DNA of 64,000 nucleotides, from contig ONDR01000005.1 in the NCBI GenBank assembly GCA_900316675.1, positions 158,420 through 222,419 of the forward strand, in the 5' to 3' direction. A program made the position numbers and the translations under genes. Positions 1 through 8,810 of the stretch are shown piece by piece; position 1 is the stretch's first letter; every line of letters begins with the position of its first letter. The notes under the pieces were generated by a model. That model did no database searches. It was not told where the DNA came from and was given only the letters and a program-made list of their open reading frames with translations. The stretch comes from an uncultured Bacteroidales bacterium (GTDB taxonomy: Bacteria > Bacteroidota > Bacteroidia > Bacteroidales > UBA932).

Positions 1-189
1 GAAGACACGTATTACGACCCCTACGTGCAGTATCCCATCTTCTACCAGGTAAAGGTACAAATCTGCCTGCTTTGCTTTATCTGGATAACCGTATGGAGCA
101 TAACGGTAGAGTTTACAGACGAAGCCGTGGACGCGGTAAACAAGCGCGCCACTGAGCTGGCAGAAACCCTTAGCTGTACCGGCGTATGA
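1..189 (+). CDS. C-terminal part of a small phage protein, unknown function
   Basis: An open frame enters from the left edge and ends at TGA 187-189, giving 62 residues (begins EDTYYDPYVQY, ends LAETLSCTGV). A hydrophobic run (about residues 23-34, CLLCFIWITVWS) is followed by a charged helix with several Glu, Asp and Lys. The stop overlaps the next possible start as ATGA, which fits the tight phage gene packing seen throughout. I do not recognise the family. Confidence 0.5.
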   Translation, partial: EDTYYDPYVQYPIFYQVKVQICLLCFIWITVWSITVEFTDEAVDAVNKRATELAETLSCTGV

Positions 190-272
190 AACCGCACCGC
201 AAGAACGTAGTCGTATTATCCCTTTTCCCTGCCACCGTCCCCGACCGCGTGGAAGTATGGCAGGGGGGGTAA
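186..272 (+). CDS. Possible 28-residue ORF, unknown
   Basis: An ATG overlapping the preceding stop opens a short frame that ends in two Gly codons drawn from a run of seven G (263-269) and a TAA. The support is only the ATGA overlap and the phage-like packing. It could equally be untranslated spacer before the next ORF. Confidence 0.3.
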   Translation: MKPHRKNVVVLSLFPATVPDRVEVWQGG

Positions 273-288
273 TAAGAAAGTAAAGAAA

Positions 289-444
289 ATGAGAAACAGA
301 AGCAAATACAAACGCTGCGAAAACTGCCTGTTTTGGCACGTGGACGACGACGAAAACGGCACCTGCGAAGTAATGGATATTATTACCGCCGGTACCCAGT
401 CTGCCTGCATCGACTGGCGCAGCAAGGAAACCGGTAAAGAGTAA
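289..444 (+). CDS. Small four-cysteine protein (51 residues)
   Basis: The frame runs from ATG 289 to a TAA that overlaps the methyltransferase ATG (TAATG). It contains Cys10, Cys13, Cys26 and Cys40, with the first pair as CxxC, followed by an acidic patch (DDDEN). This spacing would suit a single zinc site, but the family is unknown to me. Its translational overlap with the methyltransferase suggests co-expression. It is too short for most automatic gene calls. Confidence 0.55.
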   Translation: MRNRSKYKRCENCLFWHVDDDENGTCEVMDIITAGTQSACIDWRSKETGKE

Positions 445-1403
445 TGGAACTGCGAAACCAAATATACAATATGGACTGCTTGCAGGGTCTGCGCGAACTG
501 CCAGACAACTGCGTGGACTGCTGTATAACTTCGCCGCCTTACTTCAACCTGCGCGACTACGGCACCGCCGGGCAGATCGGTTTAGAAGATACGCCCGAAG
601 CCTACATAGCCAGGCTTACGGAAGTCTTCGCCGAAGTGCTGCGCGTGCTTAAACCCACCGGCACACTGTGGCTTAATATCGGCGACAGCTACGCCGGCAG
701 CGGCAAAGGCGCAGGCAAATACCCGGATAACGCGCGCCGCTACAAGCAGGGAACCAATAAAGGCACCCTGGGTGTGGCCACTAATTACCTGGTGTCCGAC
801 GGCTACAAGGCTAAAGACCTTATCGGCATACCCTGGCAGCTGGCGTTTGCGCTCCGTAGCATCGGTTACTACCTGCGGCAGGATATTATTTGGTGTAAGC
901 CTAACCCTATGCCGGAAAGCGTAACCGACCGCTGCGTTAAAGCCCACGAATATATTTTCCTGCTAAGTAAAAGCAAAAAATACTACTTCGACTATAAGGC
1001 AATCCAGGAAGACGCGGTAAGCGTAACCGACCGGCGCGCCGGCAAGGGCCGATTTGAGTATAACGGCAAACGTATGGCAGGGGGGGGTACGAAGCAGAAG
1101 CCCAGCGGCCAGCGCAGCTTTGTAACGATAACCGACAAACGCAACAAACGCGACGTATGGACTATACCGGTAAAGGCAGATTACAGCGCGCATTTCGCTG
1201 TCTTTCCTACCGAACTGATACGGCCCTGCGTCCTGGCTGGGTGTCCAGTGGACGGCCTGGTATTAGACCCCTTTATGGGATCCGGAACCACGGCAGCGGT
1301 GGCGGCAACGCTTCATAGAAACTATCTGGGCTTTGAACTGAACCCGGACTATATGCCGATAATCCGGGAAAAGGTACAGGTAACGCCCGAACTTTTTTAC
1401 TAA
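444..1403 (+). CDS. Phage DNA methyltransferase, beta-class (N4-C or N6-A)
   Basis: The 319-residue protein has the amino-MTase catalytic motif TSPPYF (29-34) near the N-terminus and the SAM-binding motif DPFMGSGTT (from 275) near the C-terminus. That order (motif IV before motif I) is the beta class, which methylates N6 of adenine or N4 of cytosine; the target sequence cannot be read from the protein. The variable region between the motifs would hold target recognition. No restriction endonuclease lies beside it, so it looks like an orphan enzyme protecting phage DNA or acting in regulation. A run of eight G (1080-1087, residues 213-215) lies before the SAM motif, so a slip there would remove that motif. 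It starts within the stop of the four-cysteine ORF and ends two bases before the primase gene. Confidence 0.9.
   Translation: MELRNQIYNMDCLQGLRELPDNCVDCCITSPPYFNLRDYGTAGQIGLEDTPEAYIARLTEVFAEVLRVLKPTGTLWLNIGDSYAGSGKGAGKYPDNARRYKQGTNKGTLGVATNYLVSDGYKAKDLIGIPWQLAFALRSIGYYLRQDIIWCKPNPMPESVTDRCVKAHEYIFLLSKSKKYYFDYKAIQEDAVSVTDRRAGKGRFEYNGKRMAGGGTKQKPSGQRSFVTITDKRNKRDVWTIPVKADYSAHFAVFPTELIRPCVLAGCPVDGLVLDPFMGSGTTAAVAATLHRNYLGFELNPDYMPIIREKVQVTPELFY
1080..1087 (+). repeat. G8 homopolymer inside the methyltransferase gene
   Basis: Eight consecutive G encode part of MAGGGT (residues 211-216). Similar tracts preceded by CA occur at 263-269 (seven G) and 6526-6533 (eight G). A one-base slip here would frameshift the gene before its SAM-binding motif. 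Confidence 0.85.
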
Positions 1404-1405
1404 TA

Positions 1406-3868
1406 ATGAAGATAAAGCTAAAATATGACTTTGACGTAGATTTGGCTACCGCGCACAGCCGGTTATCTAAGAAATGGAAAAACCGTACCTGGAAGTGGAG
1501 CGAAATAGTAAGCAAGTGCGCCGAAACAAAGCGCACCGGCGAAAGCGTCAAAGAATACCTGCAAATGCCGCGCGAAGAACAGAGCGACATTAAAGACGTG
1601 GGCGGCTTCGTGGGTGGCTACCTTACCGGTGGCACCCGCAAGACCGCAAACGTAATGTACCGCACGCTGGCCACCCTGGATATAGACTACGGCACGCCGG
1701 ACGTATGGGACGACTTTACTATGGCCTACGGCTTCGCTGCTATGCTCTACAGCACGCACAAGCACACCGAAGAAAAGCCCCGGTACCGTCTGGTATTCCC
1801 GCTGTCCCGCCAGGTTACGCCGGCAGAGTATGAACCGCTTTGCCGCAGGATCGCTGCGGAAATTGGTATAGAACTTTTCGACATAACCACCTACCAGCTG
1901 CCGCGCCTTTTCTACTGGCCCAGCACCAGCCGCGACGGCCAGTACGTCTTCCAGTACCAGGACGGCCCCGCGTGCGACGTGGACGCTGTGCTGGCCACAT
2001 ATAAGGATATTAACGACGCAAGCCAGTGGCCTACGTCTTCCAGAGAGGGCGACGCGATCGCACACGAACTGCGCAAGGCCGGCGACCCGCTGGAAAAACC
2101 CGGCCTTATCGGTGCTTTCTGCCGTGCCTACACGATAGAAGACGCTATAGACACTTTCCTACAGGATGCGTACGAAAAGACCGCTACCGACGGGCGGTAT
2201 ACCTACCGTAAGGGCAGCGTGGCGGGCGGCCTGGTTTGCTATGAGGGTAAGTTTGCCTATAGCCACCACGAAACCGACCCGGCCAGTATGCAGCTTTGCA
2301 ACGCCTACGACCTGGTGCGTATCCACCTGTTTGGTGTCTATGACGAAGACAGCCGCGTAACCGATATAGCCCGCCTGCCGTCGTCGCTTAAAATGGCCGA
2401 TTTTGCCGCCGCAGATGCTGCGGTAAGGCGACTGCTTACCAAAGAGCGCAAAGCGTCGGCAGACACGGATTTTGAGGGTATAGCGGACGCGTACGAAGAC
2501 GACGCGGACAAAGACCCGGACAGCGACAAATGGACTGAGCAGCTGGAATACGACCGCAAGGGCGCGCCGAAGCCTACGACCAAAAATATAATTACAATTC
2601 TGGAAAACGACCCTAAGCTAAAGGGCCATATCTGGCACGACCTGTTTAGCGGCTTCGACCTGGTTAAAGACGGCCTGCCGTGGGATAAGAAAGCCACCCA
2701 GTGGGGAAACCGCGACGACGCTAACCTGCGGGTGTACCTGGACGAAAACTACGGTATAAGCGGCAAGGAAAAGATAAAGGACGCAAAGGATGCTGTACTG
2801 ACGCGCCACCGCGCCCACCCTATCCGCGACTACCTTAGTGGCCTACAGTGGGACGGCGTGCCGCGCCTGGATCGGCTTATTATCGACTATATCGGTGCGG
2901 AAGATACACCGCTTAACCGGGCTATGACACGTAAGCACTTTACCGCTGCCGTGGCCAGGGTAATGCAGCCGGGCTGCAAATACGACTACTGCCTAATTCT
3001 TACCGGCACTGAGGGCATAGGCAAAAGTACCCTTTTCTCCATAATGGGCGGCGACTGGTTTAACGACAGCCTTACCACTACAGAGGGCAAAAGCGGTATG
3101 GAGCAGCTGCGTATGGGCTGGATAATAGAACTTGCTGAGCTGTCCAGTATCAAGCGCAGCGACGTGGAGCAGGTAAAGAACTACATAACCAGGCGCGAAG
3201 ACATATACCGCGCCGCCTACGGCACCGTAGTAGAGAAATACCCGCGCCAGTGCATCTTCTGCGGCACTACCAACGAAACAAACTTCCTAAAGGGCGACAC
3301 CGGTAACCGCCGCTTCTGGGTTATCCCTGCCGAACCGTCCCTGCGCCGGTACACCGACTGGCTGGGCGCGCTGGTGGCAGACCGTAACCAGCTGTGGGCC
3401 GAAGCCGTCCAGAACTGGCGCGACGGCGAAACACTGTACCTGCCGGGCGATCTGGAAGCGGAAGCCCGCGCACGCCAGGAAGCCTATAACGACGATGCAG
3501 ACGACCCGCTGCGCGATATGCTGGCCGCTTTCCTGGAAGCAAAGCTACCTGCCGACTGGGACAGCTGGGATTTGAAGCGCAGGCGGGCGTACTGGAATAA
3601 CCCCGACCCGCTGGACGCTTCCGGCACTACGCAGCGTACCCGCGTATGCGCGGCAGAGTTTATTTGCGAACGTATGGGCCGCGAAATGGCCGATAAGGAA
3701 TACAAGTACGTAGCCAGAAAGGTAACCCGCCTGCTGGACGAAATGGACGGCTGGGAGAGGGCCGGCGCAAGCCGGCACGCCGATAAAATCTATGGCGTGC
3801 AAAAGGCTTTCCGTCGAACGCTGGAAACGCTGGACGACCTGCCGCCGGGCGACGACGAAGACTTGTAA
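1406..3868 (+). CDS. Primase-helicase (BT4734/VirE type)
   Basis: The 820-residue protein joins two parts. The N-terminal part resembles the BT4734/VirE-N region and shows primase-like motifs: LDIDYG (91-96, paired acidic metal ligands), STHKH (116-120) and PRYRLVFPL (125-133). These fit an archaeo-eukaryotic type primase fold, which is my inference. The C-terminal part is a VirE-family P-loop ATPase with a Walker A motif GTEGIGKST (about 533-541), an acidic stretch in IIELAELSS, and the GNRRFWVIP arginine motif. Together they would prime and unwind phage DNA at the replication origin. The gene follows the methyltransferase by two bases. Its stop lies in the first GTAAC word of the repeat-rich gap downstream. 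It could also be annotated simply as a VirE-domain protein. Confidence 0.88.
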   Translation: MKIKLKYDFDVDLATAHSRLSKKWKNRTWKWSEIVSKCAETKRTGESVKEYLQMPREEQSDIKDVGGFVGGYLTGGTRKTANVMYRTLATLDIDYGTPDVWDDFTMAYGFAAMLYSTHKHTEEKPRYRLVFPLSRQVTPAEYEPLCRRIAAEIGIELFDITTYQLPRLFYWPSTSRDGQYVFQYQDGPACDVDAVLATYKDINDASQWPTSSREGDAIAHELRKAGDPLEKPGLIGAFCRAYTIEDAIDTFLQDAYEKTATDGRYTYRKGSVAGGLVCYEGKFAYSHHETDPASMQLCNAYDLVRIHLFGVYDEDSRVTDIARLPSSLKMADFAAADAAVRRLLTKERKASADTDFEGIADAYEDDADKDPDSDKWTEQLEYDRKGAPKPTTKNIITILENDPKLKGHIWHDLFSGFDLVKDGLPWDKKATQWGNRDDANLRVYLDENYGISGKEKIKDAKDAVLTRHRAHPIRDYLSGLQWDGVPRLDRLIIDYIGAEDTPLNRAMTRKHFTAAVARVMQPGCKYDYCLILTGTEGIGKSTLFSIMGGDWFNDSLTTTEGKSGMEQLRMGWIIELAELSSIKRSDVEQVKNYITRREDIYRAAYGTVVEKYPRQCIFCGTTNETNFLKGDTGNRRFWVIPAEPSLRRYTDWLGALVADRNQLWAEAVQNWRDGETLYLPGDLEAEARARQEAYNDDADDPLRDMLAAFLEAKLPADWDSWDLKRRRAYWNNPDPLDASGTTQRTRVCAAEFICERMGREMADKEYKYVARKVTRLLDEMDGWERAGASRHADKIYGVQKAFRRTLETLDDLPPGDDEDL

Positions 3869-4184
3869 CTGGACTTGTAACCAAAGGCCCGGAAATGTAA
3901 CTGGAACTTTGGCCCGGTTACAAAAAAAGTAACTGACAAAAATTTGGTTACAAGTTTGGTTACAGATTTGGTTACGCGCTAAAAGATTGAAAAATAACAA
4001 GTTATAGTAATATGTAACTATGTAACTGAAAATATGTATAAAAATGTGTTGTTTAATAGTTTAGTGATTTTTCAAGGGCGTAAGGACGCATAACGCGTAC
4101 ACGTACGCGCGACCCCAAAAAGTAGGTTACGTGTGTATATGTATAGAGTTAGCGAAATTCCGGTTACACTGGTTACGAAGTTAC
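3865..4184. other. Repeat-rich gap, candidate phage replication origin
   Basis: Between the primase-helicase and the VRR-NUC gene there is no convincing gene. GTAAC occurs at 3865, 3877, 3897, 3929, 4014 and 4022, and GTTAC (its reverse complement) at 3917, 3947, 3959, 3971, 4126, 4163, 4172 and 4180. Three copies form a tandem 12-base array ending in TTTGGTTAC at 3940-3975. The gap also has an A+T-rich stretch (3976-4075). Iterated short sites next to the replication gene plus an A+T-rich block are what an iteron origin looks like, but no function is proven. They could also be operators. Confidence 0.45.
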
Positions 4185-4196
4185 AAAGACCGCAAA

Positions 4197-4526
4197 ATGG
4201 ACAAGAAGATAGAAAACATAGTGAGACACGCCGACGTATCGGAAAAGGCTATAGAAGCCTACCTGGTGCGGCGGGTAAAAGACCTGGGCGGCGTGTGCCT
4301 AAAATACAGTAACCCTGGCGTGGTAGGTTACCCGGATCGTGTGCTATTGTTTCCGGGTGGCTTCGTGGTATGGGTGGAACTTAAGAGCAAAGGCAAAAAG
4401 CCTACAAAGGTGCAGCAGCTGCGTATAGCCCAGCTGCGCCAGATGGGCCATAACGTAGCAGTGGTGGACAGCAAAGACCAGGTGGACACCCTGCTGCAAG
4501 CCGTGGACTTTGTAAAGGACTTATAA
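4197..4526 (+). CDS. VRR-NUC domain nuclease
   Basis: From ATG 4197 the product is 109 residues. It has the PD-(D/E)XK-like VRR-NUC arrangement: Glu20, GYPDR (44-48) and VELK (60-63), followed by Gln74 in a helix. These are the metal-binding and catalytic residues of this nuclease family, common as a standalone protein in phage replication modules. An in-frame ATG at 4131 would add 22 residues overlapping the GTTAC repeats; I prefer 4197 because the domain begins there. The helicase gene follows after one base, so the two may act together on branched replication intermediates. Confidence 0.85.
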   Translation: MDKKIENIVRHADVSEKAIEAYLVRRVKDLGGVCLKYSNPGVVGYPDRVLLFPGGFVVWVELKSKGKKPTKVQQLRIAQLRQMGHNVAVVDSKDQVDTLLQAVDFVKDL

Positions 4527-4527
4527 G

Positions 4528-5901
4528 ATGCTGTACAGACCTTACGACTACCAGCGTACTGCTACGAAGTGGATATTAGACCACCCGCGCTGCGGCCTGT
4601 TTCTCGATATGGGCCTGGGCAAGACGGTAAGCACCCTTACCGCCGTGCAGCAGCTTATCGACGACTGCGAAGTGGACAAAGTGCTGGTGGTGGCTCCTAA
4701 GAAAGTGGCCGAAACCACCTGGACGACCGAAGCCGCGAAGTGGGAACACCTGGGCGGCCTGCGGGTGGTAAAAGTGATGGGTACGGAAAAGCAGCGCAAA
4801 CTGGCCCTGGAGAAACCCGGCGACGTGTACGTTATAGGCCGCGACAGCTTCGTATGGCTGTGCGGTCTCTACGGCGGTATGCTTCCTTTCGACGTGCTGG
4901 TAATCGACGAATTAACCAGCTTTAAGTCCAGCAAGTCGCAGCGGTTTAAGGCTATGCGTATAGCCACGCCGACGGTGCAGCGCGTTATCGGCCTTACCGG
5001 CACGCCGGCACCTAACGGCCTGGTCGATCTGTGGGCGCAAATGTACTGCTTGGATATGGGCGACCGTCTGGGCAAGTCCGTAACCAGGTATAAGGAAACG
5101 TATTTCGATATACACAAATGGAATAACATAGAAGTGCGTGCTACCTGTAAGTCCGGCTGTGAAAAGATTATACGCGACAAGATAGCCGACATTTGCCTAA
5201 GTATGCAGGCTAAGGACTATTTGCAGCTGCCAGACTTGCTGATACATACCGAACGCGTGGAGCTGTCCCCGGCCATTATGGCCAAATACACGGCTTTTGA
5301 GCGCGAAAAGGTGCTGGAATTTAAGACCGAACACGGCGACGAACCGGCAAACGTCCTGGCTAATTCTGCCGCCGGCCTTATGAACAAGCTAAGCCAGTTT
5401 GCAAACGGTGCCGTGTATGACGACGACCGGCAGGCCCACGAAGTCCACGACGAAAAGCTGGATAGGCTGGCCGAACTGGTAGAAGCCGCTAACAGCCCGG
5501 TGCTGGTCTTCTACCAGTACAAACACGATATAGACCGGATCGCCCGGAAACTGAAAGGCTACAAGGTGGTGGCTTACCAGGGCGAAGCCCAGCTGCTGGA
5601 CTGGAACGCCGGCAAGATAGACGTACTGCTGGCGCATCCTGCCAGCACGGCTTACGGTCTCAATATGCAGCAAGGCGGCCATTATATCGTATGGTTTGGC
5701 ACCGGCTGGAACCTGGAATTATACCAGCAGGCAAACGCCCGCCTGCACAGGCAGGGCCAGCAGTACCCTGTTACTGTGTATAAGCTGCTGTGCGCGCATA
5801 CTGTGGATGAAAGGGCTAACGCAGCCTTAGAGAGCAAAAAGGGGGTGCAGCAGTCCTTACTGGATAGCCTAAACTATTTACTGCGGAAGCATAATTTATA
5901 A
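4528..5901 (+). CDS. SNF2-type DEAD-like helicase
   Basis: The 457-residue protein is a superfamily 2 helicase. It has DMGLGKT (27-33, motif I), VIDELTSFK (125-133, a DE-type motif II), LTGTP (156-160, motif III), and ARLHRQGQ (404-411, motif VI with the arginine finger). The short length and absence of accessory domains are typical of phage SNF2-like helicases found beside VRR-NUC genes. It probably remodels DNA during replication or recombination in the cytoplasm. Its TAA overlaps the next ATG (TAATG). Confidence 0.9.
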   Translation: MLYRPYDYQRTATKWILDHPRCGLFLDMGLGKTVSTLTAVQQLIDDCEVDKVLVVAPKKVAETTWTTEAAKWEHLGGLRVVKVMGTEKQRKLALEKPGDVYVIGRDSFVWLCGLYGGMLPFDVLVIDELTSFKSSKSQRFKAMRIATPTVQRVIGLTGTPAPNGLVDLWAQMYCLDMGDRLGKSVTRYKETYFDIHKWNNIEVRATCKSGCEKIIRDKIADICLSMQAKDYLQLPDLLIHTERVELSPAIMAKYTAFEREKVLEFKTEHGDEPANVLANSAAGLMNKLSQFANGAVYDDDRQAHEVHDEKLDRLAELVEAANSPVLVFYQYKHDIDRIARKLKGYKVVAYQGEAQLLDWNAGKIDVLLAHPASTAYGLNMQQGGHYIVWFGTGWNLELYQQANARLHRQGQQYPVTVYKLLCAHTVDERANAALESKKGVQQSLLDSLNYLLRKHNL

Positions 5902-6182
5902 TGAAGAAACGAAGACGTATAAACGTATCTGTGGACGAAGCGCAGTACGAAAGACTGCTGGCGTTACAAAAGGCTTATGGCTTTAAGAACGTCTGCGAAC
6001 TAACGCGCGCTTTGCTGAATATCCTAACCCAGTACACCGACGCAGCAGCCGGTAGGCGACAGCGGCAGCCGGTTTCTGTGGGGGATGATATTTTGGATAT
6101 GTTTAACGACCTGGGCGACTGGGAAACAACCCCCGGCAACGTCCAGCCGGCAACCCGCCGACGCAAGGGCGGCGACTATTAG
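5901..6182 (+). CDS. Small basic protein, possible DNA-binding, unknown
   Basis: The 93-residue protein starts with a basic MKKRRRINVSVDEAQYERL stretch that would suit a ribbon-helix-helix type N-terminus (a short strand, then two helices to about residue 48). Its tail is disordered and rich in Arg, Pro and Asp. The start overlaps the helicase stop. The fold is a guess from pattern only; no known family is claimed. Confidence 0.6.
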   Translation: MKKRRRINVSVDEAQYERLLALQKAYGFKNVCELTRALLNILTQYTDAAAGRRQRQPVSVGDDILDMFNDLGDWETTPGNVQPATRRRKGGDY

Positions 6183-6190
6183 ACAGAGCT

Positions 6191-6523
6191 ATGGCAAAGG
6201 ACAAAGACTACGTGCAGCTGATCCATACCGAACGGTGGCTGCGCCTGCGTAAAGAGAAGCTGACGGCACAGCCCCTGTGCGAAAGGTGCCAGCAGCTGGG
6301 CATCGTAACGCCTGCTACCGAAGTACACCACGTTACACCTGTGGAAGATGGGCTGACGTATGCGGCGAAGCAGCGGTTAATGTACGACCCGCATAACCTG
6401 CGGGCTTTGTGCCACGCCTGTCACGTCCAGACGCACACAGAGCTGGGCCGCTGTGGCAAAGAAGCAACAAAGCGACGGAACGCAGCGCAAGTGGCGGCGG
6501 CCCTGGATAAATTTTTTGGCTGA
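6191..6523 (+). CDS. HNH endonuclease
   Basis: The 110-residue protein has a zinc-finger type HNH domain: Cys30 and Cys33, the EVHHVTP motif (44-50), DPHNL (66-70), then Cys74, Cys77 and His82. HNH proteins directly upstream of terminase genes are known in HK97-like phages to work with the terminase in cutting cos ends. The position here, one gene before the small terminase subunit, fits that role. Confidence 0.9.
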   Translation: MAKDKDYVQLIHTERWLRLRKEKLTAQPLCERCQQLGIVTPATEVHHVTPVEDGLTYAAKQRLMYDPHNLRALCHACHVQTHTELGRCGKEATKRRNAAQVAAALDKFFG

Positions 6524-6710
6524 CAGGGGGGGGTATTTTTTTAAGGCAGGGGGTATGCCGTTAAACCTCGCCCCCAGTCTCGAACGACGATTTTTTAATT
6601 TTTGGGTTTCCGGAACTTTGGCCCAAATTTCCCCAAAGCGTGCGAAAATTTCCGGAAAACGTGCTAAACCCGCAGAAAACGTGCGAAAAAATGCAAAAAG
6701 TGTTTGAAAT
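6524..6710. promoter_or_regulatory. Candidate cos or terminase-binding region
   Basis: This 187-base non-coding gap lies between the HNH gene and the small terminase gene, where cos or pac sites usually lie. It holds a G8 tract (6526-6533), T-rich stretches, and three spaced copies of a CGTGC(G/T)AAA word (near 6639, 6660 and 6680), two of them preceded by GAAAA. A 13-base word GGAACTTTGGCCC (6612-6624) also occurs at 3903-3915 in the other large phage gap. Binding by the terminase is inferred from location only. Confidence 0.4.
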
Positions 6711-7103
6711 ATGGCAGAAAACGTAAAAACGGTAGAGGATTACCGGAAGCAGATAGTTAAGGCCCTTAAGGCCGCCGGCACCTACAGCAAAGGCGTGGAT
6801 ATGCAGGTACAGTCCCTGGCTTCCGCGCTGCGCGCCCTGGATATGGCTAACGCCCAGATCGACACGCTGGACAAAGTTACCGTAGAGGAAGAAACCCGGT
6901 ACGGCTGGAAGCTGGCACCGCACCCGGCCTTTAAGGTGCTGAAAGAACAGCAGGACACCGTTACCCGCCAGATGAAAATTTTAGGACTGACGACCGAACA
7001 GCTGGCCGGCACCGACGACACCGACCCGCTGGTGGAGCTTACCAAAAAGGTAGTGAAGTCCGGCAAGAAAAAGCCGGTAGTAATTAAGCCGGATGCTGAC
7101 TAA
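6711..7103 (+). CDS. Phage terminase small subunit, P27 family
   Basis: The 130-residue protein looks like the P27 family: an N-terminal helical segment (VEDYRKQIVKALKAAG), a helix-rich middle with YGWKLAPHPAFKVL (residues 64-77), and a Lys-rich tail. The family recognises phage DNA and hands it to the large subunit for packaging. The large subunit gene follows directly, which supports the call. Confidence 0.82.
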   Translation: MAENVKTVEDYRKQIVKALKAAGTYSKGVDMQVQSLASALRALDMANAQIDTLDKVTVEEETRYGWKLAPHPAFKVLKEQQDTVTRQMKILGLTTEQLAGTDDTDPLVELTKKVVKSGKKKPVVIKPDAD

Positions 7104-8810
7104 ATGACAGAGGAAGAAAAAGACAGACTGCGGCAGGCCAAAGCCGACGTTACCGCTGCACTGGCGGCGGTGCGTATAGAAGATTACCGCCTGGGCGAAG
7201 TGGACGTGCGTATAGAAATGTATCTGCGCGAAGTGGCCACTAACCCGGACGGCCACAACCTGTACGAACAGCTGGCCGCGCTGCGCTTCTTTTACTTCTG
7301 CCGGAAGTACGGTATAAACGTTTCCGAAGTCGTAAAGTTTTTTACCCTGTACGAAAGCCTGTATTTTCCTGGCAAGGCCGGGTTACAGACGTACCGCCTT
7401 ACGCCGGTGCAGGCTTTCCAGTTTGCCCATATCTTTGCTTTCTGGCAGGATGGCCGGCGGGTTATACGCGAAGTGCTGCTGTACGTCCCACGTAAGTTTT
7501 CCAAGACTACCAGCAGCGCGTCCCTGGCGGTAAACGACCTGCTGTACGGCGACGCTAACGCAGAGTGCTACACCGGTGCCAACAGTAACGACCAGGCTAA
7601 AAAGTGCTTCGACGTGATCCGTAACTGCGTGCGGAAGTTAGACCCGCTGGAAAGGCGGTACCGGATAAACGAAGAAAGCATAAAATCTAAGCGCAGCGAC
7701 CGGCAGGCTTTCTGCCAGTGTCTTACCGCGAACGCCCGCACCAAAGACGGACTGAACGCCAGCACGGTAATTATGGACGAATTTAGCCAGGCCACAAACA
7801 GCGACCTGCTAAACGTCCTTACCACGTCTATGGGTGTGCGGGAAAACCCGCTGACGACTATAATAACGACGGCTTCGGACGTTTTCGATGGGCCGTTTTA
7901 CGAAATGCTGCAAGGCTACAAAGCCCTGCTGCTGGGCGAATATGAAGACGACAGCGTGTTTGCCCATATTTTTGAACCAGACCTGGACGACCCGGAAGAC
8001 AGCGAAGACACCTGGCGCAAGGTACACCCGCACTTAGGCGTAACGGTGTCTATGGACTTCTACAGAAGTGAGTACGCCAAAGCCCTGCGTAACGGATCGG
8101 AAGCTATGCTGGCTTTCCGTACTAAGCTGCTGAACGTGTACGCCGAAAATGAGCAGCGCAGCTGGATAAGCAGCACCCTGGCGCGCTCCATTTCCCGGCC
8201 TATGCCGCTGGACGCTATAAAGGGTCGACCGGACGCTATGGTAGCTATCGACCTTTCGGAAAGCGACGACTTTAGCGCGGTAACTATGGGCCTATACGAC
8301 GCGGGCAAAAAGTCGTTTTACTTCCATACCGCCTACTTTTTCCCGGACGGCGCGCTACCTGGCCACCCTAACGAAAAGCTGTACCGCACCTGGGCCGATA
8401 AAGGCTACCTGCGGCTGACCCACGGCGACGTTATCGACTACCGGGCTATCGTGGACTACATACTGTACCTTAACGAAGTGGTGCGCATCCTTAATATCGG
8501 TTACGACCCCTGGAAGTCGCAGGAAGTAATAAATATGCTGGCGGCCAGTGGTGCCGGTAACGTGATTAAGGGCGTGCGCCAGACGTACGGAAACTTTACG
8601 GCCCCGGTAGAAAGTTTTGAACACGGCGCGAAAACCGGCCACGTCTTTATTAACGATAACCCGATAAACGCCTACTGCTTCGGTAACGCCGTGCTGGATA
8701 CCGACAAACTGGAAAACTGCAAGCCCATAAAGCGCAAGGCTACACAGAAAATCGACGGCGTTATTACTATGCTTATGGATATGCGCCTATTTATCGACTA
8801 TGAAAGGTAA
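7104..8810 (+). CDS. Phage terminase large subunit
   Basis: The 568-residue protein is the packaging motor. The N-terminal ATPase has a divergent Walker A, PRKFSKTT (129-136), and Walker B with the catalytic Glu in VIMDEFSQ (222-229). The C-terminal RNase H-like nuclease starts near VAIDLSESDDFSAV (about 379-392), whose Asp residues would bind metal. The length and layout match the Terminase_1 family of HK97-type phages. The first residue follows the small subunit stop without a gap. Confidence 0.93.
   Translation: MTEEEKDRLRQAKADVTAALAAVRIEDYRLGEVDVRIEMYLREVATNPDGHNLYEQLAALRFFYFCRKYGINVSEVVKFFTLYESLYFPGKAGLQTYRLTPVQAFQFAHIFAFWQDGRRVIREVLLYVPRKFSKTTSSASLAVNDLLYGDANAECYTGANSNDQAKKCFDVIRNCVRKLDPLERRYRINEESIKSKRSDRQAFCQCLTANARTKDGLNASTVIMDEFSQATNSDLLNVLTTSMGVRENPLTTIITTASDVFDGPFYEMLQGYKALLLGEYEDDSVFAHIFEPDLDDPEDSEDTWRKVHPHLGVTVSMDFYRSEYAKALRNGSEAMLAFRTKLLNVYAENEQRSWISSTLARSISRPMPLDAIKGRPDAMVAIDLSESDDFSAVTMGLYDAGKKSFYFHTAYFFPDGALPGHPNEKLYRTWADKGYLRLTHGDVIDYRAIVDYILYLNEVVRILNIGYDPWKSQEVINMLAASGAGNVIKGVRQTYGNFTAPVESFEHGAKTGHVFINDNPINAYCFGNAVLDTDKLENCKPIKRKATQKIDGVITMLMDMRLFIDYER

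Noticed and set aside
6453..6707. Plus-strand frame overlapping the HNH 3' end and the terminase gap
   Set aside because: The product is basic and low in complexity, overlaps a good HNH gene and covers repeats; no supporting motif.
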